From the NCBI RefSeq assembly GCF_004563925.1, contig NZ_SPNJ01000006.1:332237-396236 (forward strand): a stretch of 64,000 bases of DNA, given 5' to 3'. Of the stretch, positions 11,737-21,555 are shown one piece after another (position 1 is the first letter of the stretch; every line of letters starts with the position of its first letter). The notes under the pieces were generated by a model. It did no database searches and was not told where the DNA came from. It was given only the letters and a program-made list of their open reading frames with translations. A program made the position numbers and the translations under genes. This DNA is from Herbaspirillum sp. 3R11 (GTDB lineage Bacteria > Pseudomonadota > Gammaproteobacteria > Burkholderiales > Burkholderiaceae_D).

Positions 11737-12069
11737 ATGATGGAAACTAAAGCTACCCTGCGTGGTGTGCATCTGTCGGCCCAAAAGGGCCGTCTGGTTG
11801 CAGACCTGATCCGCGGCAAAAAAGTTGATCAAGCACTGAATATCTTGGCCTTCAGCCCTAAAAAGGGTGCGGTCATCATCAAGAAGGTTCTGGAGTCCGC
11901 AATCGCGAACGCCGAACACAATGATGGCGCCGACATTGACGAGCTCAAAGTCACGACTATTTATGTGGAAAAAGGTACGGTCCTCAAGCGCTTCACAGCG
12001 CGTGCAAAAGGCCGTGGTGATCGTATTTCCAAGCAATCCTGTCACATTTACGTGACTGTCGGAAACTAA
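11737..12069 (+). CDS. rplV: 50S ribosomal protein L22
   Basis: L22 spans the 50S and its long beta-hairpin lines the exit tunnel. The sequence has the [20 protein letters not shown] core and the hairpin [21 protein letters not shown] region. Two adjacent ATG codons, 11737 and 11740, are possible starts; 11740 has the better spacing from AAGG at 11729-11732 and gives 109 residues. The tunnel-hairpin shows no obvious macrolide-resistance insertion or deletion. Confidence 0.97.
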   Translation: MMETKATLRGVHLSAQKGRLVADLIRGKKVDQALNILAFSPKKGAVIIKKVLESAIANAEHNDGADIDELKVTTIYVEKGTVLKRFTARAKGRGDRISKQSCHIYVTVGN

Positions 12070-12078
12070 GGAGTCACG

Positions 12079-12897
12079 ATGGGACAGAAGATTCATCCAA
12101 CCGGTTTCCGTCTGGCGGTTACACGTAACTGGGGATCGCGCTGGTATGCAGGCAATAATAATTTTGCCAGCATGCTCAACGAAGATCTGAAGGTTCGTGC
12201 TTACCTGAAGGCAAAACTGAAGAACGCTTCGGTTGGTCGCGTCGTTATTGAGCGTCCGGCGAAGAATGCCCGCATCACCATTTACAGCTCCCGTCCAGGC
12301 GTTGTGATCGGTAAGAAGGGTGAAGACATCGAAGTGCTGAAGGCAGCGCTGGCTAAATTGATGGGCGTGCCTGTGCACGTCAACATCGAAGAAATCCGCA
12401 AGCCGGAAGCCGACGCGCAACTGATCGCTGATTCGATCGCTCAACAGCTCGAAAAGCGCATCATGTTCCGTCGCGCCATGAAGCGTGCGATGCAAAACGC
12501 AATGCGTCTGGGTGCTCAAGGCATCAAGATCATGTCGTCCGGTCGTCTGAACGGTATCGAAATCGCCCGTAAGGAATGGTATCGCGAAGGCCGCGTGCCT
12601 CTGCATACCCTGCGCGCTGATATCGACTACGGCTTCGGCGAAGCACAAACCACATACGGCATCATCGGTATCAAGGTTTGGGTTTACAAGGGCGATCGTC
12701 TGGCTAACGGCGATGCACCAGTGTTGGTCGGTGAGCCAGAAGACGACAAGAAGCGTCGCGGTCCACGTCGTGATGATGGCAAGCCAGGTGCTCGTCCTCG
12801 TCCGAAGACCGCCGGTGCTCCAGCAGGTGCGGGCGCCAAGCGTGCTCCACGTCAAGCTGCCGATGCCGGTGTGTCGGCCGAGAAAGCAGGAGAATAA
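12079..12897 (+). CDS. rpsC: 30S ribosomal protein S3 with long C-terminal tail
   Basis: S3 is a head protein at the mRNA entry channel with helicase activity together with S4 and S5. It begins [16 protein letters not shown] and has the KH-domain motif [14 protein letters not shown]. At 272 residues it is about 40 longer than E. coli S3; the excess is a low-complexity Lys/Arg/Ala/Pro/Gly tail after position ~220. Such tails occur in Burkholderiales S3. rplP starts 2 bases after its stop. Confidence 0.97.
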   Translation: MGQKIHPTGFRLAVTRNWGSRWYAGNNNFASMLNEDLKVRAYLKAKLKNASVGRVVIERPAKNARITIYSSRPGVVIGKKGEDIEVLKAALAKLMGVPVHVNIEEIRKPEADAQLIADSIAQQLEKRIMFRRAMKRAMQNAMRLGAQGIKIMSSGRLNGIEIARKEWYREGRVPLHTLRADIDYGFGEAQTTYGIIGIKVWVYKGDRLANGDAPVLVGEPEDDKKRRGPRRDDGKPGARPRPKTAGAPAGAGAKRAPRQAADAGVSAEKAGE

Positions 12898-12899
12898 TC

Positions 12900-13319
12900 A
12901 TGCTGCAACCAGCACGTAGAAAATATCGTAAAGAACAAAAAGGTCGCAATACGGGTATCTCGCACTCGCGTGGTACTGCCGTATCGTTTGGCGAATTTGG
13001 TCTGAAGGCAGTTGGTCGTGGTCGTATCACGGCGCGTCAGATCGAAGCCGCTCGTCGTGCTATGACCCGTCACATCAAACGTGGCGGTCGTATCTGGATC
13101 CGTGTTTTCCCGGACAAGCCGATTTCCCAAAAGCCTGCTGAAGTGCGTATGGGTAACGGTAAGGGCAATCCAGAATACTACGTGGCTGAAATTCAGCCAG
13201 GTAAGATGCTGTACGAGATGGATGGTGTTGACGAAGCTCTGGCGCGTGAAGCGTTCCGCTTGGCAGCAGCCAAATTGCCACTGTCGACGACTTTTGTTGT
13301 TCGTCAAGTCGGTCAATAA
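12900..13319 (+). CDS. rplP: 50S ribosomal protein L16
   Basis: L16 organises the A-site region of the 50S and is among the late assembly proteins. The 139 residues start [17 protein letters not shown] and contain the conserved [18 protein letters not shown] and [16 protein letters not shown]. The ribosome site GCAGGAGAATA lies inside the end of rpsC, so the two are coupled. The length is normal. Confidence 0.97.
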   Translation: MLQPARRKYRKEQKGRNTGISHSRGTAVSFGEFGLKAVGRGRITARQIEAARRAMTRHIKRGGRIWIRVFPDKPISQKPAEVRMGNGKGNPEYYVAEIQPGKMLYEMDGVDEALAREAFRLAAAKLPLSTTFVVRQVGQ

Positions 13320-13331
13320 TAGGAGCGGAAT

Positions 13332-13523
13332 ATGAAAGCATCTGAACTCCGTGGTAAAGACGAAGCGGCTCTGGCCAAAGAACTGAATGAGCTGTTGAAG
13401 GCTCACTTCAGCTTGCGCATGCAAGTGGCTACGCAGCAACTGAACAATACTGCGCAACTGAAGAAAGTACGTCGCGATATCGCACGTGTGAAAACAGTCA
13501 TCAATTCGAAGGGTCAACAATGA
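13332..13523 (+). CDS. rpmC: 50S ribosomal protein L29
   Basis: L29 is a two-helix protein near the tunnel exit, next to L23. The 63-residue sequence has the typical MKASELRGK start and the [14 protein letters not shown] and [12 protein letters not shown] helices. AGGAGCGGAAT precedes the start. Its stop overlaps the rpsQ start by 4 bases (ATGA). Confidence 0.97.
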   Translation: MKASELRGKDEAALAKELNELLKAHFSLRMQVATQQLNNTAQLKKVRRDIARVKTVINSKGQQ

Positions 13524-13792
13524 ACGATCAAGTGAAACAAGCGCTCAAGCGCACGCTGATTGGCAAGGTTGTGTCCGACAAGATGGATAAGACTGTTACC
13601 GTTCTGATCGAGCGTCACGTCAAGCATCCTCTGTATGGCAAAATCATCGTGCGTACCAACAAGTACCACGCTCATGATGAAGCCAACCAGGCGAAGACCG
13701 GCGACACCGTCGAGATCCAGGAAGGTCGTCCAATCTCCAAGACCAAAGCTTGGAGCGTGACACGCGTTGTACAAGTGGCACAAATAGTTTAA
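13520..13792 (+). CDS. rpsQ: 30S ribosomal protein S17
   Basis: S17 is a primary 16S rRNA-binding OB-fold protein of the 30S body. The 90 residues include [26 protein letters not shown] and [16 protein letters not shown], as in the family. It is the last gene of the S10 cluster; a 201-base gap with a strong hairpin separates it from rplN, where the spc cluster begins. Confidence 0.97.
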   Translation: MNDQVKQALKRTLIGKVVSDKMDKTVTVLIERHVKHPLYGKIIVRTNKYHAHDEANQAKTGDTVEIQEGRPISKTKAWSVTRVVQVAQIV

Positions 13793-13806
13793 GTAGTGCT
13801 TGCTTA

Positions 13807-13834
13807 CTCAGCATTATGGCGTCATAATGCTGAG
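13807..13834 (+). promoter_or_regulatory. Perfect 12-bp hairpin at the S10/spc boundary
   Basis: CTCAGCATTATG (13807-13818) and CATAATGCTGAG (13823-13834) pair perfectly around a GCGT loop. The following bases CTCTCCTTTGCTTCTT are only moderately T-rich, so it is a poor classical terminator and may be a processing site or partial terminator. TTGCTT (13800-13805) with CATAAT (13823-13828), 17 bases apart, is a weak promoter candidate lying across it. The rest of the gap to 13993 shows no gene. Confidence 0.5.
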
Positions 13835-13993
13835 CTCTCCTTTGCTTCTTGGTGTTTGGCAAGGCCGAGAGGCAAGATGCAGTTACGTAGCTTAATCGTC
13901 CCCTAACTAGCAGGTTCGCTTGCTAACAGGACCAAGACTGACCGCGATTCACATTGTGTGATTTAAGCGGATTAAGTTGGGAAAGAAAATATC

Positions 13994-14362
13994 ATGATTC
14001 AAACTGAAAGCCGGCTCGAAGTGGCCGACAACACCGGTGCGCGCGAAGTTTTGTGCATCAAAGTCTTGGGTGGTTCCAAGCGCCGTTACGCAGGCATCGG
14101 TGACGTGATTAAAGTTACCGTGAAGAGCGCAGCTCCACGCGGTCGCGTCAAAAAAGGTGAAATTTATAACGCTGTCGTCGTTCGTACCGCCAAGGGCGTG
14201 CGTCGTCAGGATGGTTCCTTGGTCAAGTTCGACAGCAATGCTGCTGTTCTGCTGAACGCCAAGCTTGAGCCTATCGGTACCCGTATTTTCGGGCCAGTTA
14301 CTCGTGAGCTGCGTACAGAGCGCTTCATGAAGATCGTCTCTCTGGCGCCTGAAGTTCTGTAA
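13994..14362 (+). CDS. rplN: 50S ribosomal protein L14
   Basis: L14 forms an intersubunit bridge and is the binding site of the silencing factor RsfS. The 122-residue sequence starts [19 protein letters not shown] and has [17 protein letters not shown] and [26 protein letters not shown] precedes the start. It opens the spc cluster; rplX follows 9 bases after the stop. Confidence 0.98.
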   Translation: MIQTESRLEVADNTGAREVLCIKVLGGSKRRYAGIGDVIKVTVKSAAPRGRVKKGEIYNAVVVRTAKGVRRQDGSLVKFDSNAAVLLNAKLEPIGTRIFGPVTRELRTERFMKIVSLAPEVL

Positions 14363-14371
14363 GGAGTGGTC

Positions 14372-14686
14372 ATGGGAAAGATTCGTAAGAACGATGAAGT
14401 CATCGTGCTGACTGGTAAAGACAAAGGTAAGCGCGGTGTGGTAACTCAGCGTGTCAGCGCTGATTACGTTGTTGTTGACGGCATTAACGTCGCTAAAAAA
14501 GCGACCAAGCCTAATCCAATGACTGGTGCAACTGGCGGCATTGTCGATAAGCTGATGCCAATTCATGTGTCGAACCTCGCATTGTTCAATGCGACGGCCG
14601 GCAAGGCAGATCGCGTGGGTTACAAGAGCGTGGACGGTAAGAAAGTCCGTGCTTATAAATCCAGCGGCGAAGTTGTTAAGGTTTAA
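14372..14686 (+). CDS. rplX: 50S ribosomal protein L24
   Basis: L24 is one of the two proteins that initiate 50S assembly. The family start [21 protein letters not shown] follows ATG 14372. A GTG at 14366 also opens the frame, but it is part of the AAGGAG ribosome site (14361-14366), so 14372 is the start and the protein has 104 residues. The KOW motif lies at the N-terminus. Confidence 0.97.
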   Translation: MGKIRKNDEVIVLTGKDKGKRGVVTQRVSADYVVVDGINVAKKATKPNPMTGATGGIVDKLMPIHVSNLALFNATAGKADRVGYKSVDGKKVRAYKSSGEVVKV

Positions 14687-14692
14687 TAGATC

Positions 14693-15232
14693 ATGGCACG
14701 TCTCCAAGAGTTCTATAAAGAAAAAGTCGTTGCCGACTTGACTGCTAAGTACGCTTATAAGTCGGTAATGGAAGTTCCGCGCATTCTGAAGATCACATTG
14801 AACATGGGTCTGTCGGAAGCAGTTGCGGACAAGAAAATCATCGAGCACGCTGTCGGCGATTTGACCAAGATTGCAGGTCAAAAGCCGGTCGTGACCAAGG
14901 CGCGTAAGGCGATTGCGGGTTTCAAGATCCGTGAAGGCTACCCGATTGGTTGCATGGTGACCCTGCGTGGCGCCCAGATGTACGAGTTCCTGGATCGTTT
15001 CATCACCGTGGCTCTGCCGCGTGTGCGTGACTTCCGTGGTGTCTCCGGTCGTGCTTTCGATGGTCGTGGCAACTACAATATCGGTGTGAAAGAGCAAATC
15101 ATTTTCCCCGAAATTGAATACGACAAAATTGATGCGCTGCGTGGCTTGAATATCAGCATCACGACAACCGCGAAGACCGACGACGAAGCGAAATCGCTCC
15201 TCGCCGCATTTAAATTCCCGTTCAGAAACTGA
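14693..15232 (+). CDS. rplE: 50S ribosomal protein L5
   Basis: L5 binds 5S rRNA and makes the B1b bridge to the 30S head. The 179 residues contain [32 protein letters not shown] and the [17 protein letters not shown] stretch. Its length equals that of E. coli L5. It starts 6 bases after rplX; rpsN follows 7 bases after its stop. Confidence 0.98.
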   Translation: MARLQEFYKEKVVADLTAKYAYKSVMEVPRILKITLNMGLSEAVADKKIIEHAVGDLTKIAGQKPVVTKARKAIAGFKIREGYPIGCMVTLRGAQMYEFLDRFITVALPRVRDFRGVSGRAFDGRGNYNIGVKEQIIFPEIEYDKIDALRGLNISITTTAKTDDEAKSLLAAFKFPFRN

Positions 15233-15239
15233 GGCTGCC

Positions 15240-15545
15240 ATGGCAAAACTGGCACTGATTAACCGTGAACAGAAGCGTGCAGATCTGGTGAAGAAATACG
15301 CCGGCAAGCGCGCTGAGTTGAAGGCAATCATCGACGACCAATCCAAGTCGGAAGAAGAACGTTACGAAGCGCGCCTGAAGTTGCAAGCGCTGCCACGTAA
15401 CTCTGCTCCGACCCGCCAACGTAACCGTTGCGCACTGACAGGTCGTCCACGTGGCACATTCCGTAAATTCGGTTTGGGCCGTATTAAGGTCCGTGAAATC
15501 GCCATGCGTGGTGAGATCCCGGGTTTGACTAAAGCCAGCTGGTAA
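15240..15545 (+). CDS. rpsN: 30S ribosomal protein S14, zinc-free form
   Basis: S14 binds the 30S head late in assembly. At 101 residues with a single cysteine and no CxxC pairs, this is the long zinc-independent (C-) form. The conserved end reads [19 protein letters not shown] and [18 protein letters not shown] is a weak ribosome site before ATG 15240. A zinc-independent S14 avoids zinc demand; rpmJ in this window, in contrast, keeps its zinc ligands. Confidence 0.97.
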   Translation: MAKLALINREQKRADLVKKYAGKRAELKAIIDDQSKSEEERYEARLKLQALPRNSAPTRQRNRCALTGRPRGTFRKFGLGRIKVREIAMRGEIPGLTKASW

Positions 15546-15559
15546 TAGGAGAACAAGCA

Positions 15560-15955
15560 ATGAGTATGAGCGATCCTATCGCCGATATGCTGACCCGTAT
15601 CCGCAATGCGCAAGTTGTGCATAAGACGACCGTAGCAATGCCGTCGTCGAAAGTCAAAATCGCAATTGCTAACGTCCTCAAGGACGAGGGCTATATCGAA
15701 GACTTCGCCGTGGCAGAAGCCGGCGGCAAAGCAGAACTGAAAATCGGCCTGAAGTACTATGCCGGTCGTCCAGTTATCGAGCGCCTCGAGCGCGTGTCCC
15801 GTCCAGGCCTGCGTATCTACAAAGGCAAAGACGAGATTCCTAATGTGATGAACGGCCTGGGTGTGGCAATTGTTTCCACTCCACGTGGCGTCATGACAGA
15901 TCGCAAAGCGCGCGCTACCGGTGTCGGTGGCGAGGTGATTTGCTACGTGGCCTAA
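15560..15955 (+). CDS. rpsH: 30S ribosomal protein S8
   Basis: S8 binds the central domain of 16S rRNA and, in E. coli, represses the spc operon at the rplE region. The 131 residues start [21 protein letters not shown] 15560 and ATG 15566 are both possible, and 15560 is preferred from the AGGAG at 15548-15552. The C-terminal GEVICYVA is the conserved S8 end. Confidence 0.97.
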   Translation: MSMSDPIADMLTRIRNAQVVHKTTVAMPSSKVKIAIANVLKDEGYIEDFAVAEAGGKAELKIGLKYYAGRPVIERLERVSRPGLRIYKGKDEIPNVMNGLGVAIVSTPRGVMTDRKARATGVGGEVICYVA

Positions 15956-15965
15956 GGAGTGCAAT

Positions 15966-16499
15966 ATGTCTCGTGTTGGTAAAATGCCGATTGCACTGCC
16001 GGGTGGCGCGGAAGCGACCATTACTGCAGCGCAGATCACAGTAAAGGGCCCGTTGGGCTCGCTTTCCCAGCCATTGACTGGCCTGGTGAAGGTTGCAAAC
16101 AACAATGGCACGCTGAACTTCGAAGTGGCAGATGAGAGCCGCGAAGCGAATGCAATGTCCGGTACCCTGCGTGCGTTGGTCAATAACATGGTCAACGGTG
16201 TCACTAAGGGTTTCGAAAAGAAGCTGAACTTGGTTGGTGTGGGTTTCCGCGCTCAAGCACAAGGCGACAAGCTGAATCTGTCGCTGGGCTTTTCGCACCC
16301 GATCGTTCACCAGATGCCACAAGGCATCAAGTGTGAAACCCCGACTCAAACCGAGATCTTAATCAAGGGTATCGACCGCCAAGTAGTTGGCCAGGTCGCC
16401 GCTGAAATCCGTGCATATCGTCAGCCAGAGCCTTACAAGGGCAAGGGCGTTCGTTATTCGGATGAAGTGGTTGTACTCAAAGAAACCAAGAAGAAGTAA
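15966..16499 (+). CDS. rplF: 50S ribosomal protein L6
   Basis: L6 lies near the factor-binding site of the 50S. The 177-residue protein starts [14 protein letters not shown] and has [16 protein letters not shown] and the end [16 protein letters not shown] that carries the L6 signature. CTAAGGAGTGCAAT precedes the start. Two L6 repeats are complete and the length matches the bacterial family. Confidence 0.98.
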   Translation: MSRVGKMPIALPGGAEATITAAQITVKGPLGSLSQPLTGLVKVANNNGTLNFEVADESREANAMSGTLRALVNNMVNGVTKGFEKKLNLVGVGFRAQAQGDKLNLSLGFSHPIVHQMPQGIKCETPTQTEILIKGIDRQVVGQVAAEIRAYRQPEPYKGKGVRYSDEVVVLKETKKK

Positions 16500-16511
16500 T
16501 AGGGGTTGACG

Positions 16512-16874
16512 ATGGACAAGAAACAATCACGTCTGCGCCGCGCGACTCAAACCCGTGCCAAGATCGCAGAATTAAAGGTCAATCGCCTGGCCGTGCATCG
16601 TACCAACACGCACATCTACGCGAGCATCATCGGCCCCGACGCAAACGTCCTGGCTTCGGCATCGACGTTGGAAGCGGAAGTTCGCCAACAACTGGCTGGC
16701 CAATCGGGCAAGGGCGGCAACGCTGCTGCCGCGACATTGGTAGGCAAGCGCGTCGCCGAGAAGGCACTGAAAGCTGGAGTCACCGAAGTAGCGTTTGACC
16801 GCTCCGGTTTCCGTTATCACGGCCGCGTCAAGGCGTTGGCTGAAGCTGCGCGTGAAGCCGGCCTGAAGTTCTAA
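16512..16874 (+). CDS. rplR: 50S ribosomal protein L18
   Basis: L18 binds 5S rRNA in the central protuberance together with L5. I start at ATG 16512 ([17 protein letters not shown]), six bases after AGGGG at 16501-16505; a TTG at 16506 is in frame but less likely. The 120 residues contain [16 protein letters not shown] and the C-terminal [20 protein letters not shown] typical of L18. Confidence 0.97.
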   Translation: MDKKQSRLRRATQTRAKIAELKVNRLAVHRTNTHIYASIIGPDANVLASASTLEAEVRQQLAGQSGKGGNAAAATLVGKRVAEKALKAGVTEVAFDRSGFRYHGRVKALAEAAREAGLKF

Positions 16875-16885
16875 GGAAAATCATC

Positions 16886-17404
16886 ATGGCAAAAATGCAA
16901 TCGAAAATGCAAAGCGACAAGCCGGATGACGGCATGCGCGAAAAAATGATCGCGGTCAACCGTGTCACCAAAGTGGTGAAGGGTGGTCGTATCATGGGTT
17001 TCGCAGCGCTGGCAGTTGTTGGTGACGGCGATGGCCGTATCGGCATGGGCAAGGGCAAGTCGAAAGAAGTGCCAGTTGCAGTGCAGAAGGCAATGGAAGA
17101 AGCCCGTCGCAAGATGATCAAGGTCACCTTGAAAAACGGTACTCTGCAGCACACAGTGACCGGCAAGCATGGCGCGTCGTCGGTTCTGATGTCGCCAGCC
17201 AAAGACGGTACCGGTGTGATCGCCGGCGGCCCGATGCGCGCAATTTTCGAAGTGATGGGCGTGACCAACGTTGTTGCAAAGTCGAATGGTTCCACCAATC
17301 CTTACAACATGGTCCGTGCAACACTCGACGGGTTGGCCAAAATGAACACTCCAGCAGAGATTGCAGCCAAGCGCGGCAAGTCTGTTGAAGACATCCTGGG
17401 CTAA
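16886..17404 (+). CDS. rpsE: 30S ribosomal protein S5
   Basis: S5 lies at the mRNA entry channel and influences fidelity; spectinomycin-resistance changes map to its N-terminal loop. The 172 residues include [20 protein letters not shown] and [18 protein letters not shown]. The loop around KVVKGGR appears wild type. AAGGAAAATCATC gives the ribosome site after rplR, and rpmD begins 10 bases after its stop. Confidence 0.98.
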   Translation: MAKMQSKMQSDKPDDGMREKMIAVNRVTKVVKGGRIMGFAALAVVGDGDGRIGMGKGKSKEVPVAVQKAMEEARRKMIKVTLKNGTLQHTVTGKHGASSVLMSPAKDGTGVIAGGPMRAIFEVMGVTNVVAKSNGSTNPYNMVRATLDGLAKMNTPAEIAAKRGKSVEDILG

Positions 17405-17414
17405 GGTGAAACAG

Positions 17415-17594
17415 ATGGCAAACACAATCAAAGTACAACTGGTCAAAGGTCTGATCGGTACTCGCCAAGACCACCGTGCAACAGTGCGCGGTCTGGGACT
17501 GCGTCGCGTTAATTCGGTCTCCGAATTGCAAGACACTCCATCGGTTCGCGGCATGATCAACAAAGTGTCCTATCTTGTGAAAGTGGTTTCGTAA
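17415..17594 (+). CDS. rpmD: 50S ribosomal protein L30
   Basis: L30 is a small 50S protein. The 59 residues [15 protein letters not shown] to YLVKVVS match the family, with the signature around [12 protein letters not shown]. The frame stays open upstream into the end of rpsE, but family length and AAGGTGAAACAG before ATG 17415 fix this start. rplO follows 27 bases downstream. Confidence 0.96.
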   Translation: MANTIKVQLVKGLIGTRQDHRATVRGLGLRRVNSVSELQDTPSVRGMINKVSYLVKVVS

Positions 17595-17621
17595 GCCCTG
17601 GGCTTGCGAACGGAGCAAATC

Positions 17622-18053
17622 ATGGAATTAAACACAATCCAACCAGCTGATGGCGCCAAGCACTACAAGCGTCGCGTCGGCCGTGGTATCGGTTCTGGCC
17701 TGGGCAAGACAGCCGGTCGTGGTCACAAGGGTCAAAAATCGCGTTCGGGCGGCTTCCATAAAGTCGGTTTCGAAGGCGGTCAGATGCCTCTGCAACGTCG
17801 TCTGCCAAAGCGCGGTTTCAAGTCGCTGGCAGCGCCGTACAAGGCTGAAGTCCGTTTGTCCGACCTGGAAAACCTGCCGGTTACCGAGATCGATATCCTG
17901 GCATTGAAGCAAGCCGGCGTCATCGGCGAACTGGCCAAGGTTGTCCGCATCATCCTGTCGGGTGAGCTGACCAAGAAAGTAACAGTCAAGGGTTTGATTG
18001 CTACCAAGGGCGCAAAAGCAGCTATCGAAGCTGCCGGCGGTTCGGTAGCTTAA
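17622..18053 (+). CDS. rplO: 50S ribosomal protein L15
   Basis: L15 is a late-assembly protein with an extended Gly/Arg-rich N-terminal arm. The 143-residue protein starts [18 protein letters not shown] and has [22 protein letters not shown] 17622 is chosen over the ATG at 17604 because CGGAG at 17611-17615 is correctly spaced only for 17622. The C-terminal [21 protein letters not shown] is the family signature. Confidence 0.97.
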   Translation: MELNTIQPADGAKHYKRRVGRGIGSGLGKTAGRGHKGQKSRSGGFHKVGFEGGQMPLQRRLPKRGFKSLAAPYKAEVRLSDLENLPVTEIDILALKQAGVIGELAKVVRIILSGELTKKVTVKGLIATKGAKAAIEAAGGSVA

Positions 18054-18078
18054 TCTGACGTTTGACGCGGAGCATTAA

Positions 18079-19410
18079 TTGGCGACTACACCTCAACTTG
18101 CTAAAGGCGCTGCAAAAGGATTCCCTTGGAACCGTTTGTGGTTTTTGCTGGCGGCATTAGTTGTATATCGCATCGGTGCTCACATTCCTGTTCCAGGAAT
18201 TGACCCGACGCAGTTGGCGCAATTGTTCAAACAAAACCAGGGCGGCATCTTGGGCATGTTCAACATGTTCTCCGGCGGTGCCCTGTCGCGTTTCACAATT
18301 TTCGCTCTTGGGATCATGCCGTACATTTCGGCGTCGATCATCATGCAGTTGCTGTCGGTGGTATCGCCGCAGCTCGAAGCGTTGAAAAAAGAAGGTGAAG
18401 CCGGGCGTCGCAAGATTACCCAGTACACCCGCTACGGCACCCTGGTGCTGGCAACGTTTCAGGCGCTGGGTATTGCCGTTGCACTGGAATCGCAAGCTGG
18501 TCTTGTGTTGGATCCGGGTCTGGCGTTCCGCCTGACGACGGTCGTGACGCTGGTGACCGGTACGATGTTCCTGATGTGGCTGGGCGAGCAGATTACAGAG
18601 CGCGGTTTGGGTAATGGCATTTCGATCATTATCTTCGCCGGTATCGCAGCTGGTTTGCCGAACGCATTGGGTGGCTTGTTTGAACTGGTTCGTACAGGTT
18701 CGATGAGCGCATTGTCGGCGATTCTGATTTGCGTGATTGTGGCGCTGGTGACGTTCCTGGTGGTGTTCATTGAACGCGGCCAACGCAAGATCCTGGTGAA
18801 CTATGCGAAACGTCAGGTCGGCAACAAGATCTACGGCGGGCAAAGCAGTCATTTGCCGCTGAAGCTGAATATGGCTGGTGTGATTCCTCCCATCTTCGCT
18901 TCGTCGATCATCTTGTTCCCGGCAACGATTACGAGCTGGTTCACATCCGGCGATACATCGAATCCTTTCATTCGTTTTCTGAAGGATTTGGCTGCATCGA
19001 TGGCGCCGGGCGAACCGATTCATGCGCTGCTGTATGCGATTGCAATTGTTTTCTTCTGTTTTTTCTACACTGCGTTGGTTTTCAACAGCAAAGAAACTGC
19101 AGATAACCTGAAAAAGAGCGGTGCGTTTGTTCCCGGTATTCGTCCTGGTGATCAGACTGCCCGTTACATCGACAAGATCTTGATGCGCTTGACGTTGGCC
19201 GGTGCGGTGTACATCACATTGGTTTGCTTGTTACCTGAATTTTTGATCGCACGTTGGAAGGTGCCTTTCTACTTCGGTGGAACCTCTCTTCTGATTATTG
19301 TGGTCGTCACCATGGATTTCATGGCGCAGGTCCAGAATTATGTAATGTCTCAGCAGTATGAATCGTTGCTTCGCAAGGCAAATTTCAAGGGCGGTATGAC
19401 TTCACGATAG
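18079..19410 (+). CDS. secY: Preprotein translocase subunit SecY
   Basis: SecY is the ten-helix channel of the Sec translocon in the inner membrane. The 443 residues start with TTG 18079 ([18 protein letters not shown]), with CGGAG six bases upstream; no ATG fits. Plug-region and helix motifs such as [24 protein letters not shown] and the cytoplasmic [19 protein letters not shown] loop are present. It is encoded within the spc cluster, as in most bacteria. Confidence 0.98.
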   Translation: MATTPQLAKGAAKGFPWNRLWFLLAALVVYRIGAHIPVPGIDPTQLAQLFKQNQGGILGMFNMFSGGALSRFTIFALGIMPYISASIIMQLLSVVSPQLEALKKEGEAGRRKITQYTRYGTLVLATFQALGIAVALESQAGLVLDPGLAFRLTTVVTLVTGTMFLMWLGEQITERGLGNGISIIIFAGIAAGLPNALGGLFELVRTGSMSALSAILICVIVALVTFLVVFIERGQRKILVNYAKRQVGNKIYGGQSSHLPLKLNMAGVIPPIFASSIILFPATITSWFTSGDTSNPFIRFLKDLAASMAPGEPIHALLYAIAIVFFCFFYTALVFNSKETADNLKKSGAFVPGIRPGDQTARYIDKILMRLTLAGAVYITLVCLLPEFLIARWKVPFYFGGTSLLIIVVVTMDFMAQVQNYVMSQQYESLLRKANFKGGMTSR

Positions 19411-19444
19411 GTGAAGGGTAGCGCCCAAAGGAACAGACGATCGA

Positions 19445-19663
19445 ATGGCAAAAGACGACGTTATTCAGATGCAAGGCGAGATTCTGGAGAATCTGCCTAA
19501 TGCGACATTCAGAGTTAAGTTGGAAAACGGACATGTTGTACTCGGCCATATTTCCGGGAAAATGCGGATGAACTATATTCGCATCCTCCCAGGGGATAAG
19601 GTCACGGTGGAACTGACTCCTTATGATTTGAGCCGGGCACGTATCGTGTTCCGTACCAAGTAG
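19445..19663 (+). CDS. infA: Translation initiation factor IF-1
   Basis: IF-1 is a one-domain OB-fold factor that occupies the A site during initiation. The 72-residue protein has the usual [19 protein letters not shown] start and [18 protein letters not shown]. Placement between secY and rpmJ is common in betaproteobacteria, whereas E. coli keeps infA elsewhere. ATG 19445 follows secY by 34 bases. Confidence 0.97.
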   Translation: MAKDDVIQMQGEILENLPNATFRVKLENGHVVLGHISGKMRMNYIRILPGDKVTVELTPYDLSRARIVFRTK

Positions 19664-19701
19664 TGTGAAACGAACCTAGTATCGAAAGAAAGAGGGCCAC
19701 A

Positions 19702-19815
19702 ATGAAAGTGCTCGCATCAGTCAAGCGGATCTGCCGCAACTGCAAAATCATCAAGCGCAAAGGCGTAGTTCGTGTTATCTGCACAGAACCGCGTCATAAA
19801 CAGCGCCAAGGTTAA
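19702..19815 (+). CDS. rpmJ: 50S ribosomal protein L36, zinc-binding form
   Basis: Translation of this short frame gives 37 residues, [16 protein letters not shown] to HKQRQG. The zinc ligands Cys11, Cys14, Cys27 and His32 are all present, so this is the zinc-containing L36. AGAGGGCCACA gives the ribosome site. It sits between infA and rpsM, its standard position in the spc/alpha junction. Confidence 0.95.
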   Translation: MKVLASVKRICRNCKIIKRKGVVRVICTEPRHKQRQG

Positions 19816-19843
19816 TTTAACGTTATTGATCGAGGAATAACGC

Positions 19844-20209
19844 ATGGCACGTATTGCAGGGGTCAACATCCCCAACCATCAGCACACTGTAATCGGCTTG
19901 ACAGCCATCTACGGTATTGGCCGTCCACGCGCGCAAGATATTTGCGTCGCCACCGGTGTCCCGACCAATAAAAAGGTCAAGGATCTGGACGATAACGAAC
20001 TGGAAAAGCTCCGTGACGAAATTGCAAAATTCGTCGTCGAGGGTGACCTGCGTCGCGAACTGTCGATGAACATCAAGCGTTTGATGGACCTGGGCTGCTA
20101 CCGTGGTATGCGTCACCGTAAGGGCTTGCCTTGCCGTGGCCAACGTACCCGCACCAATGCGCGTACTCGTAAGGGTCCACGTAAAGCCGCACAATCGTTG
20201 AAGAAATAA
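19844..20209 (+). CDS. rpsM: 30S ribosomal protein S13
   Basis: S13 sits at the top of the 30S head and contacts P-site tRNA and L5. The 121 residues begin [19 protein letters not shown] and carry the conserved [21 protein letters not shown] end. It opens the alpha cluster, 28 bases after rpmJ, with CGAGGAATAACGC as ribosome site. Confidence 0.98.
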   Translation: MARIAGVNIPNHQHTVIGLTAIYGIGRPRAQDICVATGVPTNKKVKDLDDNELEKLRDEIAKFVVEGDLRRELSMNIKRLMDLGCYRGMRHRKGLPCRGQRTRTNARTRKGPRKAAQSLKK

Positions 20210-20252
20210 TCCCGGCACCCGCTAGTCGATTACCGGATTCAAGGAAATAATT

Positions 20253-20657
20253 ATGGCAAAGAGCCCAAATAACGCCGCAGCAGCACGCGTGCGCAAGAAA
20301 GTTAAGAAGAACGTAGCAGAAGGTATCGCTCACGTTCACGCTTCGTTCAACAATACCATCATCACGATCACCGATCGCCAAGGTAATGCTTTGTCTTGGG
20401 CGACTTCGGGTGGTGCCGGTTTCAAGGGTTCGCGTAAATCGACTCCGTTTGCTGCCCAGGTCGCTGCTGAAGCGGCCGGCAAGGTTGCAATCGAATGCGG
20501 CATCAAGAATCTGGAAGTGCGTATCAAGGGCCCAGGCCCAGGCCGTGAATCGGCTGTGCGCGCACTGAACAATCTGGGCATCAAGATCACCCAGATCCAG
20601 GACGTGACTCCGGTCCCGCACAACGGCTGCCGCCCACCAAAGCGTCGTCGTATCTAA
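20253..20657 (+). CDS. rpsK: 30S ribosomal protein S11
   Basis: S11 forms the 30S platform near the mRNA exit. The 134 residues include [33 protein letters not shown] and the C-terminal [18 protein letters not shown], all typical. CAAGGAAATAATT precedes the ATG. The next gene, rpsD, lies beyond a terminator-like hairpin, unlike the tight spacing in E. coli. Confidence 0.98.
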   Translation: MAKSPNNAAAARVRKKVKKNVAEGIAHVHASFNNTIITITDRQGNALSWATSGGAGFKGSRKSTPFAAQVAAEAAGKVAIECGIKNLEVRIKGPGPGRESAVRALNNLGIKITQIQDVTPVPHNGCRPPKRRRI

Positions 20658-20709
20658 TCTGTAGTATAATCTTGCGCTTTCGCAGAACATGCGAAAGCGT
20701 TGGAAATCA

Positions 20710-20740
20710 CCCGCCAATGACCTTGGCGGGTTTTGTTCTT
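20710..20740 (+). terminator. Terminator between rpsK and rpsD
   Basis: CCCGCCAA (20710-20717) and TTGGCGGG (20723-20730) form a perfect 8-base-pair stem, followed by TTTTGTTCTT. A second hairpin, CGCTTTCGC (20675-20683) with GCGAAAGCG (20691-20699), lies just before it. Together they are placed to cut or attenuate transcription inside the alpha cluster. Confidence 0.75.
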
Positions 20741-20825
20741 AAGCCCACTGTTTGATAGCAGGCAGATCAAACTAGCGTTCAGGCCGGCGACGGCCTTGGG
20801 ACGTCATTCAATTAAAGGAAATACC

Positions 20826-21449
20826 GTGGCACGTTATATCGGACCTAAAGCAAAACTTTCCCGCCGTGAAGGCACCGACCTGTTCCTGAAGAGCGCACGC
20901 CGCTCGCTGGATTCCAAGTGCAAACTGGATTCCAAGCCAGGTCAACACGGTCGTACTTCCGGTGCTCGCACTTCGGACTACGGCAACCAATTGCGCGAAA
21001 AGCAAAAGGTCAAGCGTATCTACGGCGTGCTCGAGCGCCAATTCCGCCGTTACTTCGCAGAAGCCGACCGCCGCAAGGGCAACACCGGCGAAACGCTGCT
21101 GAAGCTGCTGGAAGCCCGTCTGGACAACGTCGTTTATCGTATGGGTTTCGGTTCGACCCGTGCTGAAGCGCGTCAACTGGTTTCGCACAAGGCGCTGACC
21201 GTCAACGGTATCGTCGTGAACATCGCTTCGTACCAGGTCAAGGCCGGCGACGTCGTCGCCATCCGCGAAAAGGCCAAGAAGCAAGTGCGTATCGCCGAAG
21301 CCCTGTCGCTGGCTGAGCAATCCGGTTTCCCATCGTGGGTTTCCGTCGATGCCAAGAAGCTGGAAGGCACTTACAAGACTTCCCCGGACCGTAACGAGAT
21401 CGCCAACGACGTCAACGAATCGCTGATCGTCGAACTGTATTCGCGTTAA
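20826..21449 (+). CDS. rpsD: 30S ribosomal protein S4
   Basis: S4 is a primary 16S rRNA-binding protein and, in E. coli, the translational repressor of the alpha operon. The start is GTG 20826 ([20 protein letters not shown]), set by AAAGGAAATACC and family length of 207 residues, although the frame is open further upstream. The S4 RNA-binding domain is seen as [20 protein letters not shown]. Terminator-like hairpins flank the gene on both sides. Confidence 0.97.
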   Translation: MARYIGPKAKLSRREGTDLFLKSARRSLDSKCKLDSKPGQHGRTSGARTSDYGNQLREKQKVKRIYGVLERQFRRYFAEADRRKGNTGETLLKLLEARLDNVVYRMGFGSTRAEARQLVSHKALTVNGIVVNIASYQVKAGDVVAIREKAKKQVRIAEALSLAEQSGFPSWVSVDAKKLEGTYKTSPDRNEIANDVNESLIVELYSR

Positions 21450-21472
21450 TCCGTACCCTGAGTTTTCCCTGT

Positions 21473-21497
21473 GCCCACCTTCTTGGTGGGCATTTTT
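21473..21497 (+). terminator. Terminator between rpsD and rpoA
   Basis: GCCCACC (21473-21479) and GGTGGGC (21485-21491) pair around TTCTT, followed by ATTTTT. This is the second terminator-like hairpin inside the alpha cluster. Confidence 0.65.
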
Positions 21498-21555
21498 CCG
21501 ACATGCCATCAGCCTTATCGGTGTAACGAACCGAGGGTATTGAAGAGGACATTTC

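Noticed and set aside
20660..20670. TATAAT at 20665-20670 as an rpsD promoter
   Set aside because: No -35 box lies 16-18 bases upstream (GCGTCG there), and a transcript from it would meet a terminator within about 50 bases.
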